A DNA stretch of 64,000 nucleotides, from contig NZ_QZVS01000079.1 in assembly GCF_003602235.1 (NCBI RefSeq), positions 1-64,000 on the forward strand. Reading direction: 5' to 3'. Numbering within the stretch: the stretch's first letter is position 1; every line of letters begins with the position of its first letter. The position numbers were made by a program, and so were the translations under genes. The stretch comes from Cryobacterium melibiosiphilum (GTDB taxonomy: Bacteria > Actinomycetota > Actinomycetes > Actinomycetales > Microbacteriaceae). Below the pieces are notes generated by a model, which worked only from the letters and a program-made list of their open reading frames with translations, ran no database searches and was not told the origin of the DNA. Shown here in pieces: positions 9,535 through 19,101 of this stretch.

Positions 9535-10773
9535 ATGTCGCTCGGTCGCCCTTTTCGAGCGCCCCGCCCCTTTCGAGCGCCCCGCCCCTTTCGAGCTCTA
9601 TGGACGGCCAGTGCCGCGTCGAACCTCGCCGACGGCATCGCTTTCGTCGCGATGCCGCTGCTCGCGGCGTCGCTCACCGACGATCCGCGACTCGTCGCGG
9701 GTCTGGCCACCACCTACGCCCTGGTGAGGCTACTCGTCGCCCTGCCGATCGGGGTGTGGGTCGACCGGGTCGACCGGCGCACGATGCTGGTCGTCGCGAA
9801 CCTGATTCGTGGAGCTGTCGTCGTCGGGCTGGCCGTTTCCATCACTCGGGAGGCCGGCTCGCTGCCGCTGCTGTACGCCGCGTTCGCGGCGATCGGCACG
9901 CTGGAGAGTGCGGCGGATAATGCATCCGTTTCGCTGCTGCCGGCGATCGTGCCGGACCGGCAGCTGGACCGTGCGAACGGCCGCATCTCGGCCGCGCAGC
10001 TGGTCGCCGACGAGTTCGCGGGTCCGCCGCTCGGCGGCCTGCTGTTCGCGGTAGCAGCCGCCGCGCCCGTGTATCTCATGGGCGGGCTCTGGGCGGTGGC
10101 CGGGATTGTCGCGCTGGCGCTTCCGATCCGACGCCTCGGCGCAACGACCGGCACCGAACTCACAGCCCGCGAGCCCCTCGTTCGGGAGGCGCTGCAGGGC
10201 GCCCGCTGGCTCGCCGGCAACCGCACAGTCGGCGGCCTCGCGCTCATCGGTGCCCTCGCGAGCGTCGGCTACATGCTGCCGTTCTCGATCCTCGTGTTGT
10301 TCGCCGACGAACGGCTCGACCTCGACGCCTTCGGTTACGGCGTGATCCTCGCCGTTTCCGCGCTCGGCGGCTTGGTCGGATCATTCACGACGGCCCGGGT
10401 ACGCCGGTGGATCGGCTACCGTCGCACGATCGTCGCGAGCCTGCTCACGGGCGCGACCTCGCTGGTCGCCCTGTCCGTCACGACGAACGGTGCTGTGGCC
10501 GCCGCCCTGCTCGCGGTCTACATCCTGCACGCGGTGGTGTGGGGCATCTGCGCCACCTCGCTGCGGCAGCGACTCGTTCCCGATGAGCTCAGGGGGCGGG
10601 TCAACGCGGCGTCCCGCGTGCTCAGCCTGCTCGGCCTGGCACTCGGGTCCGCGCTCGGTGGCCTCCTCGCGGTCGTCAGCCTGCCGTTGCCGATAGCGGT
10701 CGGCGGCGTGGTCTTCGTCGCCTGCGCGGTACTGGCGGCGACCCTTCTTCCGAAGGCGAACGATTCGGCCTAG
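9535..10773 (+). CDS. MFS transporter
   Basis: Major facilitator with about 12 predicted helices and 412 residues. It has the loop 2-3 signature form IGVWVDRVDRRTMLVVANLIRG (about residues 75-96) and resembles the enterobactin-exporter/drug-efflux branch, but the substrate is unknown. A TAGACT box ends 6 nt before the ATG, suggesting a leaderless mRNA. The N-terminus contains three tandem PFRAPR-type units encoded by 18-bp repeats, which add an arginine-rich tail in front of the first helix. Confidence 0.9.
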   Translation: MSLGRPFRAPRPFRAPRPFRALWTASAASNLADGIAFVAMPLLAASLTDDPRLVAGLATTYALVRLLVALPIGVWVDRVDRRTMLVVANLIRGAVVVGLAVSITREAGSLPLLYAAFAAIGTLESAADNASVSLLPAIVPDRQLDRANGRISAAQLVADEFAGPPLGGLLFAVAAAAPVYLMGGLWAVAGIVALALPIRRLGATTGTELTAREPLVREALQGARWLAGNRTVGGLALIGALASVGYMLPFSILVLFADERLDLDAFGYGVILAVSALGGLVGSFTTARVRRWIGYRRTIVASLLTGATSLVALSVTTNGAVAAALLAVYILHAVVWGICATSLRQRLVPDELRGRVNAASRVLSLLGLALGSALGGLLAVVSLPLPIAVGGVVFVACAVLAATLLPKANDSA

Positions 10774-10817
10774 GCGCCACCCTCGGTTCCCGACGCTCCG
10801 GGTTCAGCGACGCCGAC

Positions 10818-11246
10818 CTATCGCTCGAGGACGCCATCCGGCGGCTGGTAGCTGTACCAGCGCTCGGTGATGTCGTAGCCGAGCGCCTGATTCACACCGA
10901 GGCTGGCGTCGTTCACGGCCGCACCGCCGGTGCCGAAGACCCGCACCCCATCTTCGGCGCACGCAATGACGGATGCCGCCTTCACGGCCGCGCCGATTCC
11001 CCGGCCCCGATGCGTGGCGAGCACCAAGGTGAACTCGGTCTCCGCGCACATATCGCGCTGCCCGATGACCGTCGCGCCGACCAGCTGCGTGCCGTCTCGG
11101 GCCCCGAATACACGCAGGCCACGGGTCCAGAGTGCCCTTATGGCCTCGAGGTCCATCAGTTCCTGAAAGGTCGCCGGCGTGAAGGGGTAGTCGGGGTTGT
11201 TGGTTTGTTCCAACTCGAACAGTTCGAGCGCGGCGCCAACAGACAA
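10818..11246 (-). CDS. GNAT family N-acetyltransferase, start codon uncertain
   Basis: Acetyl-CoA-dependent acyltransferase fold; acceptor unknown. The acetyl-CoA loop is THRGRGIGAAVK and the C-terminal half reads NQALGYDITERWYSYQPP. The first conserved strand (ISIGELSVGAALELFELEQ) begins before the only usable start, a TTG at 11246. Eight codons upstream, an ACG at 11268-11270 sits 5 nt after AGGGG, exactly where an ATG would be expected. Either the TTG is used, giving a shortened N-terminus, or the start codon has mutated. 142 residues from the TTG. Confidence 0.7.
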   Translation of the reverse strand: MSVGAALELFELEQTNNPDYPFTPATFQELMDLEAIRALWTRGLRVFGARDGTQLVGATVIGQRDMCAETEFTLVLATHRGRGIGAAVKAASVIACAEDGVRVFGTGGAAVNDASLGVNQALGYDITERWYSYQPPDGVLER

Positions 11247-11479
11247 TTCGCCGATCGAGATTCCGGCCGTCTGCGCCCCTGCGACGGCACGGTGAAAGAC
11301 CGCGAGATCCGGGGCATCCGCTAGCCGAAGCCGCGCGCCCCATGACTGCCCGACGATCTTTACCCGTGGGCCTCAAGTTTTGCCCGCCGCGGATCACTGT
11401 CTTGCAGCACCACAAACTCGTTCCCCATGCGGCCTATCCAATCAGAGTCGCGTCTCCAGCGGATGTCCGCCCCCGGTCA

Positions 11480-11580
11480 GCGCATAACTCCTGCTCTGTC
11501 GTCAGGCGAAGGCGACGGACGCGCATGATTCCGCGGCATCCGCTGTGGCCGGTTGCGATGTGCAGGAGTTACGCGCGCAC
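11480..11580 (-). repeat. CATAACTCCTGC element, copy 2 (reverse)
   Basis: CGCATAACTCCTGCTCTG at the left and TGCAGGAGTTACGCGC at the right are the inverted ends. The core on the minus strand reads GCCGCGGAATCATGCGCG. It lies in a gene-poor stretch (11271-12007) that also holds a gene remnant and a copy of another repeat. Confidence 0.7.
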
Positions 11581-11594
11581 GACTGAGGCAATGA

Positions 11595-11807
11595 AGGCAG
11601 CGCCTCGAAGCTGGGAGGACGCTTCCCGGGGCGAGCCTGCTCGCCCCGCTCGCCCGGCCGACGCACGTCACGGCGGCAACGCTCGTGGCGTCCGGCCTCG
11701 GCAAGGGCCGGGTCATCTTCTGGCAGGCCGTCGCGATCGTACTGTGGACCGGCCTGGTCACGGTCTCGGCCCTCGCCGCTCTCGCCGCAGTGGCCGAGAC
11801 CGCCTGA
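11595..11807 (+). pseudogene. C-terminal remnant of a membrane protein
   Basis: One frame reads about 70 codons (…THVTAATLVASGLGKG, RVIFWQAVAIVLWTGLVTVS, ALAALAAVAETA, stop at 11805). This looks like a final transmembrane segment with a normal coding third-base bias. A stop at 11592 closes the frame upstream and there is no start codon with a ribosome site. I cannot name the parent family. It lies between two repeat elements, which suggests deletion of the 5' part. Confidence 0.4.
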
Positions 11808-11844
11808 GCGCGGGCTGCAGACCGGACCAACCCGGGGCATCCGT

Positions 11845-11925
11845 CGCGAAAAAAGGATGACGCGCTCGAAAAGGCCCAGTTCGTCCTGCTTTCGACTGCA
11901 GAGTGCCAATCCGTCCTGTTTTCGT
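11845..11925 (+). repeat. TCCTGTTTTCG repeat, copy 1
   Basis: CGCGAAAAAAGGATG is followed by two direct units, TTCGTCCTGCTTTCG and AATCCGTCCTGTTTTCG, about 30 bp apart. Two further copies lie at 19628-19711 and 21750-21832. It ends about 80 bp before the thioesterase gene. Confidence 0.65.
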
Positions 11926-12007
11926 GACGGCCGACCCAGCCGATACGCTCGGAAGGGCGTGCTCGACGACGAGCGCCGACCTACTCAGACTGGGAGCACA
12001 ACTGCTG

Positions 12008-12790
12008 ATGGATGCCTACTTCGAGCCGATCGCCCCCGGCCAGTACCAGCCCACCGCCTTCGCCGGCGGGGCGTGGCAGGACAATGAGATCCACTTCAGC
12101 CCGCTCGGCGGCCTGATCGTGCACGCGATGGACCGACACCGCGCAGCCACCGCCAGTTCGGGTACCAAGGAACTCGGGCGCATCAGCTTCGACATCCTCG
12201 GCTTTCTGGCAGCGGATGCCTGCACGGTCACGGTAGAAACCATCCGCCCCGGACGCACCATCGAACTGCTCGAGGCGACGGTCACCATCGCCGGCCGAGC
12301 CGCCGTGCTGGCTCGCGCCTGGTACATCGCGACCGCCGAGACCTCAACGGTCGCCGGCGGCGACACCGTACCGATGGTGTCCCCCGACCGCTGCATTCCG
12401 TGGACGATGACCGACACGTGGCCGGGCGGCTTCGTCGCGTCGCTTGAGATGCAGGCCGTCGCTCCCCCGGTGGCCGGCCGCGTCAGCGCCTGGTTGCGCA
12501 CCGACATCGCGCTCGTCGCGGGCGAACCGAGCAGCGCGCACGCTTCCTTCATCGCTCTCGTCGACACGGCGAACGGGGTGGCCGTGCGCGAGCACCCGAC
12601 CGAGTGGATGTTCCCGAACCTCGACCTGACCATCCACCTGCACCGACAGCCGACCGGCGCCTGGGTCGGGCTCGACACTTCCGTCACCTTTGGCCCGGCC
12701 GGCCACGGCCTGACGAGCAGCGTGCTGCACGACGAACTCGGCCCGATCGGCCGGGCCGAGCAGATCCTCACCGTGCGGCCGCTGGGCTGA
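12008..12790 (+). CDS. Acyl-CoA thioesterase-like protein (double hotdog)
   Basis: 260 residues with two thioesterase-like halves, similar in layout to TesB/4HBT-type acyl-CoA thioesterases. The N-terminal half contains FSPLGGLIVHAMDRH and LGRISFDILGFL; the second half is marked by WLRTDIALVAGEPSS and EWMFPNLDLTIHLHRQPTGAWVGLD-type sequence. The ATG at 12008 follows GGGAG at suitable distance; the frame upstream overlaps a repeat element and is not protein-like. The natural acyl substrate is unknown. No catabolic genes adjoin it. Confidence 0.82.
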   Translation: MDAYFEPIAPGQYQPTAFAGGAWQDNEIHFSPLGGLIVHAMDRHRAATASSGTKELGRISFDILGFLAADACTVTVETIRPGRTIELLEATVTIAGRAAVLARAWYIATAETSTVAGGDTVPMVSPDRCIPWTMTDTWPGGFVASLEMQAVAPPVAGRVSAWLRTDIALVAGEPSSAHASFIALVDTANGVAVREHPTEWMFPNLDLTIHLHRQPTGAWVGLDTSVTFGPAGHGLTSSVLHDELGPIGRAEQILTVRPLG

Positions 12791-12808
12791 CCCACCCGGC
12801 CGGAGGGG

Positions 12809-13165
12809 TCAGGCGAGCGCGCGCAACTCATCGATTGCCGGGAAAGACACCGTGAAATTCAGCTGGGGGATGTCGATCGCGCCCCAGTCATCCCGCTTTA
12901 CGGAAATAGTGTGCGCGGAGACCTCGGTGATGCGCACACGCAACCACTGACCCGAGTCGAGTCGCAGCTCGTAGGGATCGGCCAGATACCCGATTCCCAG
13001 TGACTCGAGTGCCTCTTCGCCCGTGAGCCAGTCGACGACCTCGCTGCGGTCACGGCCGAGCAGGTCGACCACGACGAAGCCGTCGCCGGCGGGGCGCAGC
13101 CAGCCCAGAAGCTCCCGGTCGCGGCCGCGGCGGTGCTCGATCCAGTCCTGAAAGTCCTGCTCCAT
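12809..13165 (-). CDS. Conserved hypothetical protein, 118 residues
   Basis: Acidic soluble protein (MEQDFQDWIEHRRGRDRELLGWL…) with no motif I recognise. It has an LGRDRSEVVDWLTGEEALE stretch and a C-terminus rich in beta-strand pattern (DSGQWLRVRITEVSAHTISV). Its start is supported by a TAGGGT box ending exactly 6 nt before the ATG, a leaderless arrangement. A short palindrome spans its stop and that of the convergent thioesterase gene (12788-12811). Function unknown. Confidence 0.7.
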   Translation of the reverse strand: MEQDFQDWIEHRRGRDRELLGWLRPAGDGFVVVDLLGRDRSEVVDWLTGEEALESLGIGYLADPYELRLDSGQWLRVRITEVSAHTISVKRDDWGAIDIPQLNFTVSFPAIDELRALA

Positions 13166-13209
13166 GAAACAACCCTAGGCGCCGAGCCGCAGAAGCGGGA
13201 GGCGCAGCG

Positions 13210-13632
13210 TCAGTGGCGCCTTCGGGCAGCCAGTTCCGTGGCCGTCGTGCTGACGAGGAGCACGAGGGTGACGGGAGCCCAGATCATCCGCTCAAGCCGA
13301 CTCGGGGTGATGACGTTCAGCACCGAGCCCACGGCGAGGAGCCCCACGGCGATCCACATGACCACGGGAACGGCCCGACCCGGCACGACCGACGGCACTC
13401 GATGGCCGCCACGGTTCAGGGTCACCACGGCGATCAGGGCCCAGATGACGGATGCGACGGCGCTGCTCACGCGCATCCGTGCCGTCGGGCGTTCGGTCGC
13501 TCCCCCATAGGCCGCGCGACCCCACGGAGCGCCAACGGCCAGGGCTATCTGGAAACCGACAAGGCCGGTCAGGAGCACTGCAGCGAGCCCCGACGAATAC
13601 CGGGCGATCAGGCGAGGCGGCAGCTGTCTCAT
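13210..13632 (-). CDS. Small integral membrane protein (4 TM)
   Basis: 140 residues starting MRQLPPRLIARYSS, with four predicted hydrophobic segments (AAVLLTGLVGFQIALAVG; VASVIWALIAVVTL; VVMWIAVGLLAVGSVLNVI; MIWAPVTLVLLVSTTA). An ATG lies 12 bp upstream, but TATGAT ends 7 nt before the start chosen here and overlaps that earlier ATG, favouring a leaderless start at 13632. Family not recognised; function unknown. Confidence 0.65.
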   Translation of the reverse strand: MRQLPPRLIARYSSGLAAVLLTGLVGFQIALAVGAPWGRAAYGGATERPTARMRVSSAVASVIWALIAVVTLNRGGHRVPSVVPGRAVPVVMWIAVGLLAVGSVLNVITPSRLERMIWAPVTLVLLVSTTATELAARRRH

Positions 13633-13690
13633 GACGCCGATCATAGGCCCGCACTGCCGCGCACGACCCCGCCGGACCGGGCTTGGTCGC

Positions 13691-13760
13691 GCGCGGCACT
13701 CGTTGTGTCAGCCGGCACTCAGCAGATTTGGTGCCGGCTGGCACAACGAGTGCCGCGTGC
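13691..13760. repeat. GGCACTCGTTGTG inverted repeat, copy 1
   Basis: Arms of about 30 bp: GCGGCACTCGTTGTGTCAGC and its near-perfect complement GCTGGCACAACGAGTGCCGC flank a short loop. Three more copies lie at 61357, 61471 and 62739. It sits between the IclR stop and the start of the membrane gene. Confidence 0.75.
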
Positions 13761-13778
13761 CCCAGCGGTGTCCGGCCC

Positions 13779-14549
13779 CTAGGGCACCCGGTTCAGGTCG
13801 TGCGAGATCGCCTCGGCCGCCGCCCGCAGCAGCGGCACGGCCCGCTCGCCGAAGGCATCGTCGACCCGGGACACCGGCCCCGACACCGAGATCGCCGTGG
13901 GCGTGGGCGCGTTCGGCACCGACATGGCAAAGCAGCGCACGCCGATCTCCTGCTCGTTGTCGTCGATCGCGTAGCCGCGCACGCGGATGAGGGCCAAGTC
14001 CTGCAGCAGATCCTCGGGCGTCGTGAAACTCTGTGCCGTCGCCGCGGGCATGCCGGCGCCCGTGACGAGGGCGCGCGCCGCGGCATCCGTCAGCTGGGCG
14101 AGGATCGCCTTGCCCACGCCGGTGTCGTGCAGGTGTGCGCGCCGACCAACCTCCGTGAACATACGCATGGAGTGCCGACTCGGCACCTGCGCCGCGTAGA
14201 GCACCCGATCGCCGTCGAGCACGGCCATGTTCGCGGTCTCGCCGAGCTGGTGCACGAGGGTCGCGAGGTGGGTGCGGGCGAGCGCACCGAGTTGGCGGCT
14301 GGCGCCCTCGCCGAGGCGAATCAGGCCGGGGCCGAGCACGTAGCGGCGGTTCGCGAGCTGCCGCACATAGCCGGTGGCGACGAGGGTGCGCAGCAGGCGG
14401 TGAATGGTCGGCAACGCGAGGCCGGTGGCCGCGGCGAGCTCGCTCAGCATGGCTTCGCCCCCGGATGCCGCGATCACCTCGAGCAGGTCGAACGCGCGCT
14501 CGACGGACTGCACGCCTCCCGCCCCCGTAGTGGTCACAATCTCGGACAT
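13779..14549 (-). CDS. IclR family transcriptional regulator, likely controller of aceB
   Basis: 256-residue DNA-binding protein with an N-terminal winged helix (VERAFDLLEVIAASGGEAMLS; LALPTIHRLLRTLVATGYV) and the C-terminal IclR ligand domain. It is divergent from malate synthase with a gap of about 90 bp, so regulation of the glyoxylate pathway is the natural inference; the classic E. coli IclR controls aceBAK. The start at 14549 is preferred over 14582 because AGAGG lies about 12 nt upstream, and the longer N-terminus has no family counterpart. The shared gap is AT-rich and could hold its operator. Confidence 0.88.
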   Translation of the reverse strand: MSEIVTTTGAGGVQSVERAFDLLEVIAASGGEAMLSELAAATGLALPTIHRLLRTLVATGYVRQLANRRYVLGPGLIRLGEGASRQLGALARTHLATLVHQLGETANMAVLDGDRVLYAAQVPSRHSMRMFTEVGRRAHLHDTGVGKAILAQLTDAAARALVTGAGMPAATAQSFTTPEDLLQDLALIRVRGYAIDDNEQEIGVRCFAMSVPNAPTPTAISVSGPVSRVDDAFGERAVPLLRAAAEAISHDLNRVP

Positions 14550-14640
14550 GCCCCAGTCGCCTCTTTCCGCTAAACTCGTCAAAACAGAATAATACTTCCA
14601 CTATACGGAAACTTCGCGCATGTGATTCAGAGGATTACCG

Positions 14641-16257
<1,617 letters not shown>

Positions 16258-16274
16258 CAGCGCCCCGCGCACGG

Positions 16275-16319
16275 ATGCGGCGGGTCGGGGGAATCCCCCG
16301 GCCCGCCGCATTTCTGTTT
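16275..16319 (+). terminator. Rho-independent terminator of aceB
   Basis: ATGCGGCGGGTCGGGG pairs with CCCCGGCCCGCCGCAT through one G-U pair, closing a four-base loop, and is followed by TTTCTGTTT. It is the clearest intrinsic terminator in the window and starts 17 bp beyond the aceB stop. Confidence 0.9.
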
Positions 16320-16364
16320 CCGGGGCCGACCTTCGGTTCCCCGCACAGCCAGTGTCGGGCGGCT

Positions 16365-16465
16365 CCGCCGCATAACTCCTGCTGAATTTGCACGCGGCGA
16401 AAGAGTGGCCCGGAATGACGGGCATCCGCCGTCGGAGCCGCACGATCTGCAGGAGTTATGCCGCC
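16365..16465 (+). repeat. CATAACTCCTGC element, copy 3 (forward)
   Basis: GCCGCATAACTCCTGCTG at the left, core GGCCCGGAATGACGGGCATC, and GATCTGCAGGAGTTATGCCG at the right. It is the best-preserved forward copy. It lies between the aceB terminator and the convergent VOC gene. Confidence 0.8.
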
Positions 16466-16541
16466 GATGCCTGCGGATCTGCCGAGGTGCCGGCGGGCCT
16501 GCGGTATTTCGCCGAGGAGCACGCCCGCGCCGAGGTGTCGA

Positions 16542-17003
16542 TCACTGTGTAGCGAAGCCGTCGCGCGCCGGCAGCGGTGCGGCGAAACGCACGAGGTAGC
16601 CGTCCGGGTCTTGCACGAGAAACTGGCGCAGCCCCGCCTCGGAGTCACCGGTCGGGTACCACTTATCTTCGGGGGCGAGAATGAGCGGCTGGCCGGCCGC
16701 ACACATCCGCTCGATCAGTGGTTCGATTGCCGGCACCGAGACCTGAAAGTTCACGCCGCGGCCGAGGGGCTGTTCGAGCGGGCCGGAGACCCAGTCGCGG
16801 CCGAGCCCGATCTGGTCGAGCATGACGTGGGCCGTGCCGAGGTGCAGGTAGGCGAAGCCTTCCGCGGGCCTATCGTAGAGAATCTGGAAGCCGCAGAGGT
16901 CGACCCAGAAGTCGAGGCTCGTGGCGAGGTCGGTCACGAGCAACTCGGGCACGAGATCGGGTAAGACGGGGGCCGCGTGCGGCACCGGTGTGGCGGAACT
17001 CAT
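16542..17003 (-). CDS. VOC family protein (glyoxalase/bleomycin-resistance fold)
   Basis: 153 residues with one VOC module pair: LVPELLVTDLATSLDFWVDL at the N-terminus and a final strand DGYLVRFAAPLP. Proteins of this shape with an FQILYDRPAEGFAYLHLG stretch are often named bleomycin resistance protein; that activity is not shown by the sequence. CAGACT ends 7 nt before the start, a weak leaderless-type box. It stands alone in opposite direction to aceB. Confidence 0.82.
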   Translation of the reverse strand: MSSATPVPHAAPVLPDLVPELLVTDLATSLDFWVDLCGFQILYDRPAEGFAYLHLGTAHVMLDQIGLGRDWVSGPLEQPLGRGVNFQVSVPAIEPLIERMCAAGQPLILAPEDKWYPTGDSEAGLRQFLVQDPDGYLVRFAAPLPARDGFATQ

Positions 17004-17030
17004 GACACCCAGTCTGCCGCCGCGGCGCTG

Positions 17031-17294
17031 CTATTGCTGACGCGAAGGGGGCGCGCGAAACCCGTCGACCACATCGCGGTGTTTCCCGCGCAGGCTTCCA
17101 CCGCCGAGATACAGGCAGAGAACGCCGAACACGATCACGAGCAGGCCGGCCCAGCCGTAGGCAGACTCAGAATAGACCAGGGCGGCCACCGCGAAGTACA
17201 GCCCGAGGAGTGTGCAGAACACGCCCCCGAGCAAGATGAACCAGGCCCCGAACGCGCTCTTATAGAGGTACGGGATGTTGCCTTCGGTGCTCAT
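17031..17294 (-). CDS. Small membrane protein, 87 residues
   Basis: Two predicted transmembrane segments: SAFGAWFILLGGVFCTLLGL with FAVAALVY, and WAGLLVIVFGVLCLYLGGGS, then a basic tail. No family recognised. It lies 27 bp before the VOC gene in the same direction and 36 bp after the EamA stop, so the three may be co-transcribed. Function unknown. Confidence 0.65.
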   Translation of the reverse strand: MSTEGNIPYLYKSAFGAWFILLGGVFCTLLGLYFAVAALVYSESAYGWAGLLVIVFGVLCLYLGGGSLRGKHRDVVDGFRAPPSRQQ

Positions 17295-17330
17295 GATCGG
17301 TCTCGTGTCGGCTGGAACGTGCGGCAGCGG

Positions 17331-18329
17331 TCAGGTCGCATGGGTGTTCCCGGCTCTCTCTCGGCGGTCAAGTCGCGGCACCGGCTCACCCGCCGACCGC
17401 GTTCTCCCACCGTATCGACGGGCCCGGGGCGGGACATCCGTCGCGTGGGGGAGATGACCGCCCCGACAAGCGGATGCCCGCGGTCGCCCGACCGCGGCGG
17501 CAATCGACGCGAGCACCACCACGATGCCCAGCACCTGCCATACCCCGAGCACCTCGCCGGCCAGGCCCCAGCCGAGCAGGATCGCCACCACCGGGCTGAG
17601 CAGCCCGAGGAACGCGGTCGTGCCGGCCGGCAACCGGGCGAGGCCACGAAACCACACCACATAGGCGAAGGCCGTGCCGACAACCGACAGGTAGGCGTAG
17701 CCCGCGAGATTGGTCGCGGTCAGCGGCTCGGTCGGCAGTCCCTCGACGATCAGCAGCACGGCGAGCAGTGTCAGCCCCCCGGTCACCAATTGCCAGGCGG
17801 TGGTGGTGAGCGGCGGCGCCGGCTGGCCCCATTTCTTGGCGAGCACGATTCCGCAAGCCATCGCCACCGTTCCCCCGACGGCCGCCAGCAGCCCGAAAGG
17901 GTCAAGCCGGGCCTGGGCCTGCAGCACGATCAGCGCCACGCCGAGCACCCCGGTTGCGCCCGCCACGAGGACCCGCTTCGTGAGCCGTTCGTGCAGCACC
18001 CGGCTGGCGAGCAGGGCGATCACCAGCGGTTGGAGCCCGCCGACAATTGCGGCAACCCCACCCGGCAGCCGGTAGGCCGCCACGAAGAGCAGCGCAAAGA
18101 AGGCGCCGATATTGAGCACCCCGAGCAGCCAGGACTTCCACCACCAGGCTCCGACGGGCAGGCGGCGGCAGATCAGCAGCAGCAGCAGTCCGGCCGGCAG
18201 CGCGCGCAGGGTTGCCGCGAGCAGCGGGCGATCCGGCGGCAGCAGCGCGGTCGTCGTGAGATAGGTCGTGCCCCACAGGGCCGGCGCGAGGGCGGTCACT
18301 GCCAGGAGAAGTCGTCGATTGCTAAGCAC
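17331..18329 (-). CDS. EamA/DMT family transporter
   Basis: Inner-membrane exporter of 332 residues with ten predicted helices in two EamA halves (ALAPALWGTTYLTTTALLPP starts the first; LLAAVGGTVAMACGIVLAKK the second). Members move amino acids or other metabolites; substrate unknown. The GTG start lies inside the operator shared with the divergent MarR gene, and TATTAT ends 6 nt before it, so the mRNA is almost certainly leaderless and blocked by MarR binding. The C-terminal 50 or so residues form an unusual arginine-rich tail after the last helix. Confidence 0.87.
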   Translation of the reverse strand: MLSNRRLLLAVTALAPALWGTTYLTTTALLPPDRPLLAATLRALPAGLLLLLICRRLPVGAWWWKSWLLGVLNIGAFFALLFVAAYRLPGGVAAIVGGLQPLVIALLASRVLHERLTKRVLVAGATGVLGVALIVLQAQARLDPFGLLAAVGGTVAMACGIVLAKKWGQPAPPLTTTAWQLVTGGLTLLAVLLIVEGLPTEPLTATNLAGYAYLSVVGTAFAYVVWFRGLARLPAGTTAFLGLLSPVVAILLGWGLAGEVLGVWQVLGIVVVLASIAAAVGRPRASACRGGHLPHATDVPPRARRYGGRTRSAGEPVPRLDRRERAGNTHAT

Positions 18330-18355
18330 TTAGCCATAATAGCTAAGTGCTTAGC
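18321..18355. promoter_or_regulatory. MarR operator with overlapping divergent leaderless promoters
   Basis: GCTAAGCACTTAGC, spacer CATAATA, GCTAAGTGCTTAGC: perfect 14-bp inverted repeats, each arm itself close to a palindrome. The minus-strand -10 TATTAT (18336-18341) fills the spacer and ends 6 nt before the EamA GTG at 18329. On the plus strand TAGGGT (18363-18368) ends 6 nt before the MarR ATG. Binding here would cover both promoters. Confidence 0.85.
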
Positions 18356-18374
18356 GAATTGCTAGGGTGACTCC

Positions 18375-18863
18375 ATGACCGATCACGTGGACCGCATCCT
18401 CGCCCAGTGGAACGTTGAGAAGCCCGAACTCGACGTCTCCCCGATGGCCCTGATCGGCCGCCTGAGCCGCACCGCGCTGGCCGTCGAGGCCCGCCTGGCC
18501 GATACCTTTGCCCGCCACGACCTGGACGCGTCGTCATTCGATGTGCTCGCGACCCTGCTGCGCACCGGCGCGCCCTACCGCCTGGCTCCGGCAGCCCTGG
18601 CTCGCGATTCCATGATCTCCACGAGCGCGGTCGCGCAGCGGCTGAACAAGCTCGAAGGCCGCGGACTCGTGGCCCGGCAGACGAACCCGAACGATGGCCG
18701 GGGCACTCTCGTGTCGTTGACGGATGCCGGCCGCCGGCTCGTCGAAACCGCCCTGCCCGACCACGTGTCCACGGAGCTTGCCATCACGGCCGTTCTGAAC
18801 GTCGAGGAGCAGGCCCAACTCGCCTCGCTGCTCCAGCGGCTGCACGACGCGGCCGCGGGTTAA
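18375..18863 (+). CDS. MarR family transcriptional regulator
   Basis: 162-residue winged-helix dimer protein: LDASSFDVLATLLRTG, recognition helix region ISTSAVAQRLNKLEGRGLV and wing RQTNPNDGRGTLVSLTDAG. It is divergent from the EamA transporter with a perfect palindrome in the 45-bp gap, so it very likely represses the exporter and itself until a ligand, perhaps the exported compound, binds. The start follows TAGGGT by 6 nt with no separate ribosome site, indicating a leaderless mRNA. Confidence 0.9.
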   Translation: MTDHVDRILAQWNVEKPELDVSPMALIGRLSRTALAVEARLADTFARHDLDASSFDVLATLLRTGAPYRLAPAALARDSMISTSAVAQRLNKLEGRGLVARQTNPNDGRGTLVSLTDAGRRLVETALPDHVSTELAITAVLNVEEQAQLASLLQRLHDAAAG

Positions 18864-18864
18864 T

Positions 18865-19101
18865 ATGGTGGGCATGAGCGAGGCATCGGAGCACATTGAG
18901 TACCACCGCGCCGGCAGCGTGCGGGCCCGCGGTCCCCAGATCGACGGGGTTCAGGAGGGTTACTGGGAATGGTTTCGCCTCGACGGCACGAAGATGCGGT
19001 CAGGCAATTTCACTCACGGCGAGCAAACCGGCGAGTGGATCACCTATAACAGCGAGGGGCTGCCGCACCGGGTGACCCAGAAGACGCCGAAGAACCCCTA
19101 G
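18865..19101 (+). CDS. MORN/YwqK-repeat-like small protein
   Basis: 78 residues (69 if the second ATG at 18874 is used, preceded by GGTGGGC). It contains the pattern EGYWEWFRLDGTKMRSGNF and then GEQTGEWITYNSEG, typical of YwqK/MORN-variant repeats seen in toxin-immunity-linked and signalling proteins. It begins 1 bp after the MarR stop, so may be co-transcribed. Its TAG stop shares the CTAG palindrome with the stop of the convergent gene at 19098. Function unknown. Confidence 0.65.
   Translation: MVGMSEASEHIEYHRAGSVRARGPQIDGVQEGYWEWFRLDGTKMRSGNFTHGEQTGEWITYNSEGLPHRVTQKTPKNP

Noticed and set aside
12788-12811. A strong terminator between the thioesterase and 12809 genes
   Set aside because: The palindrome is short, includes both stop codons and has no U tract, so I mention it only under the gene.
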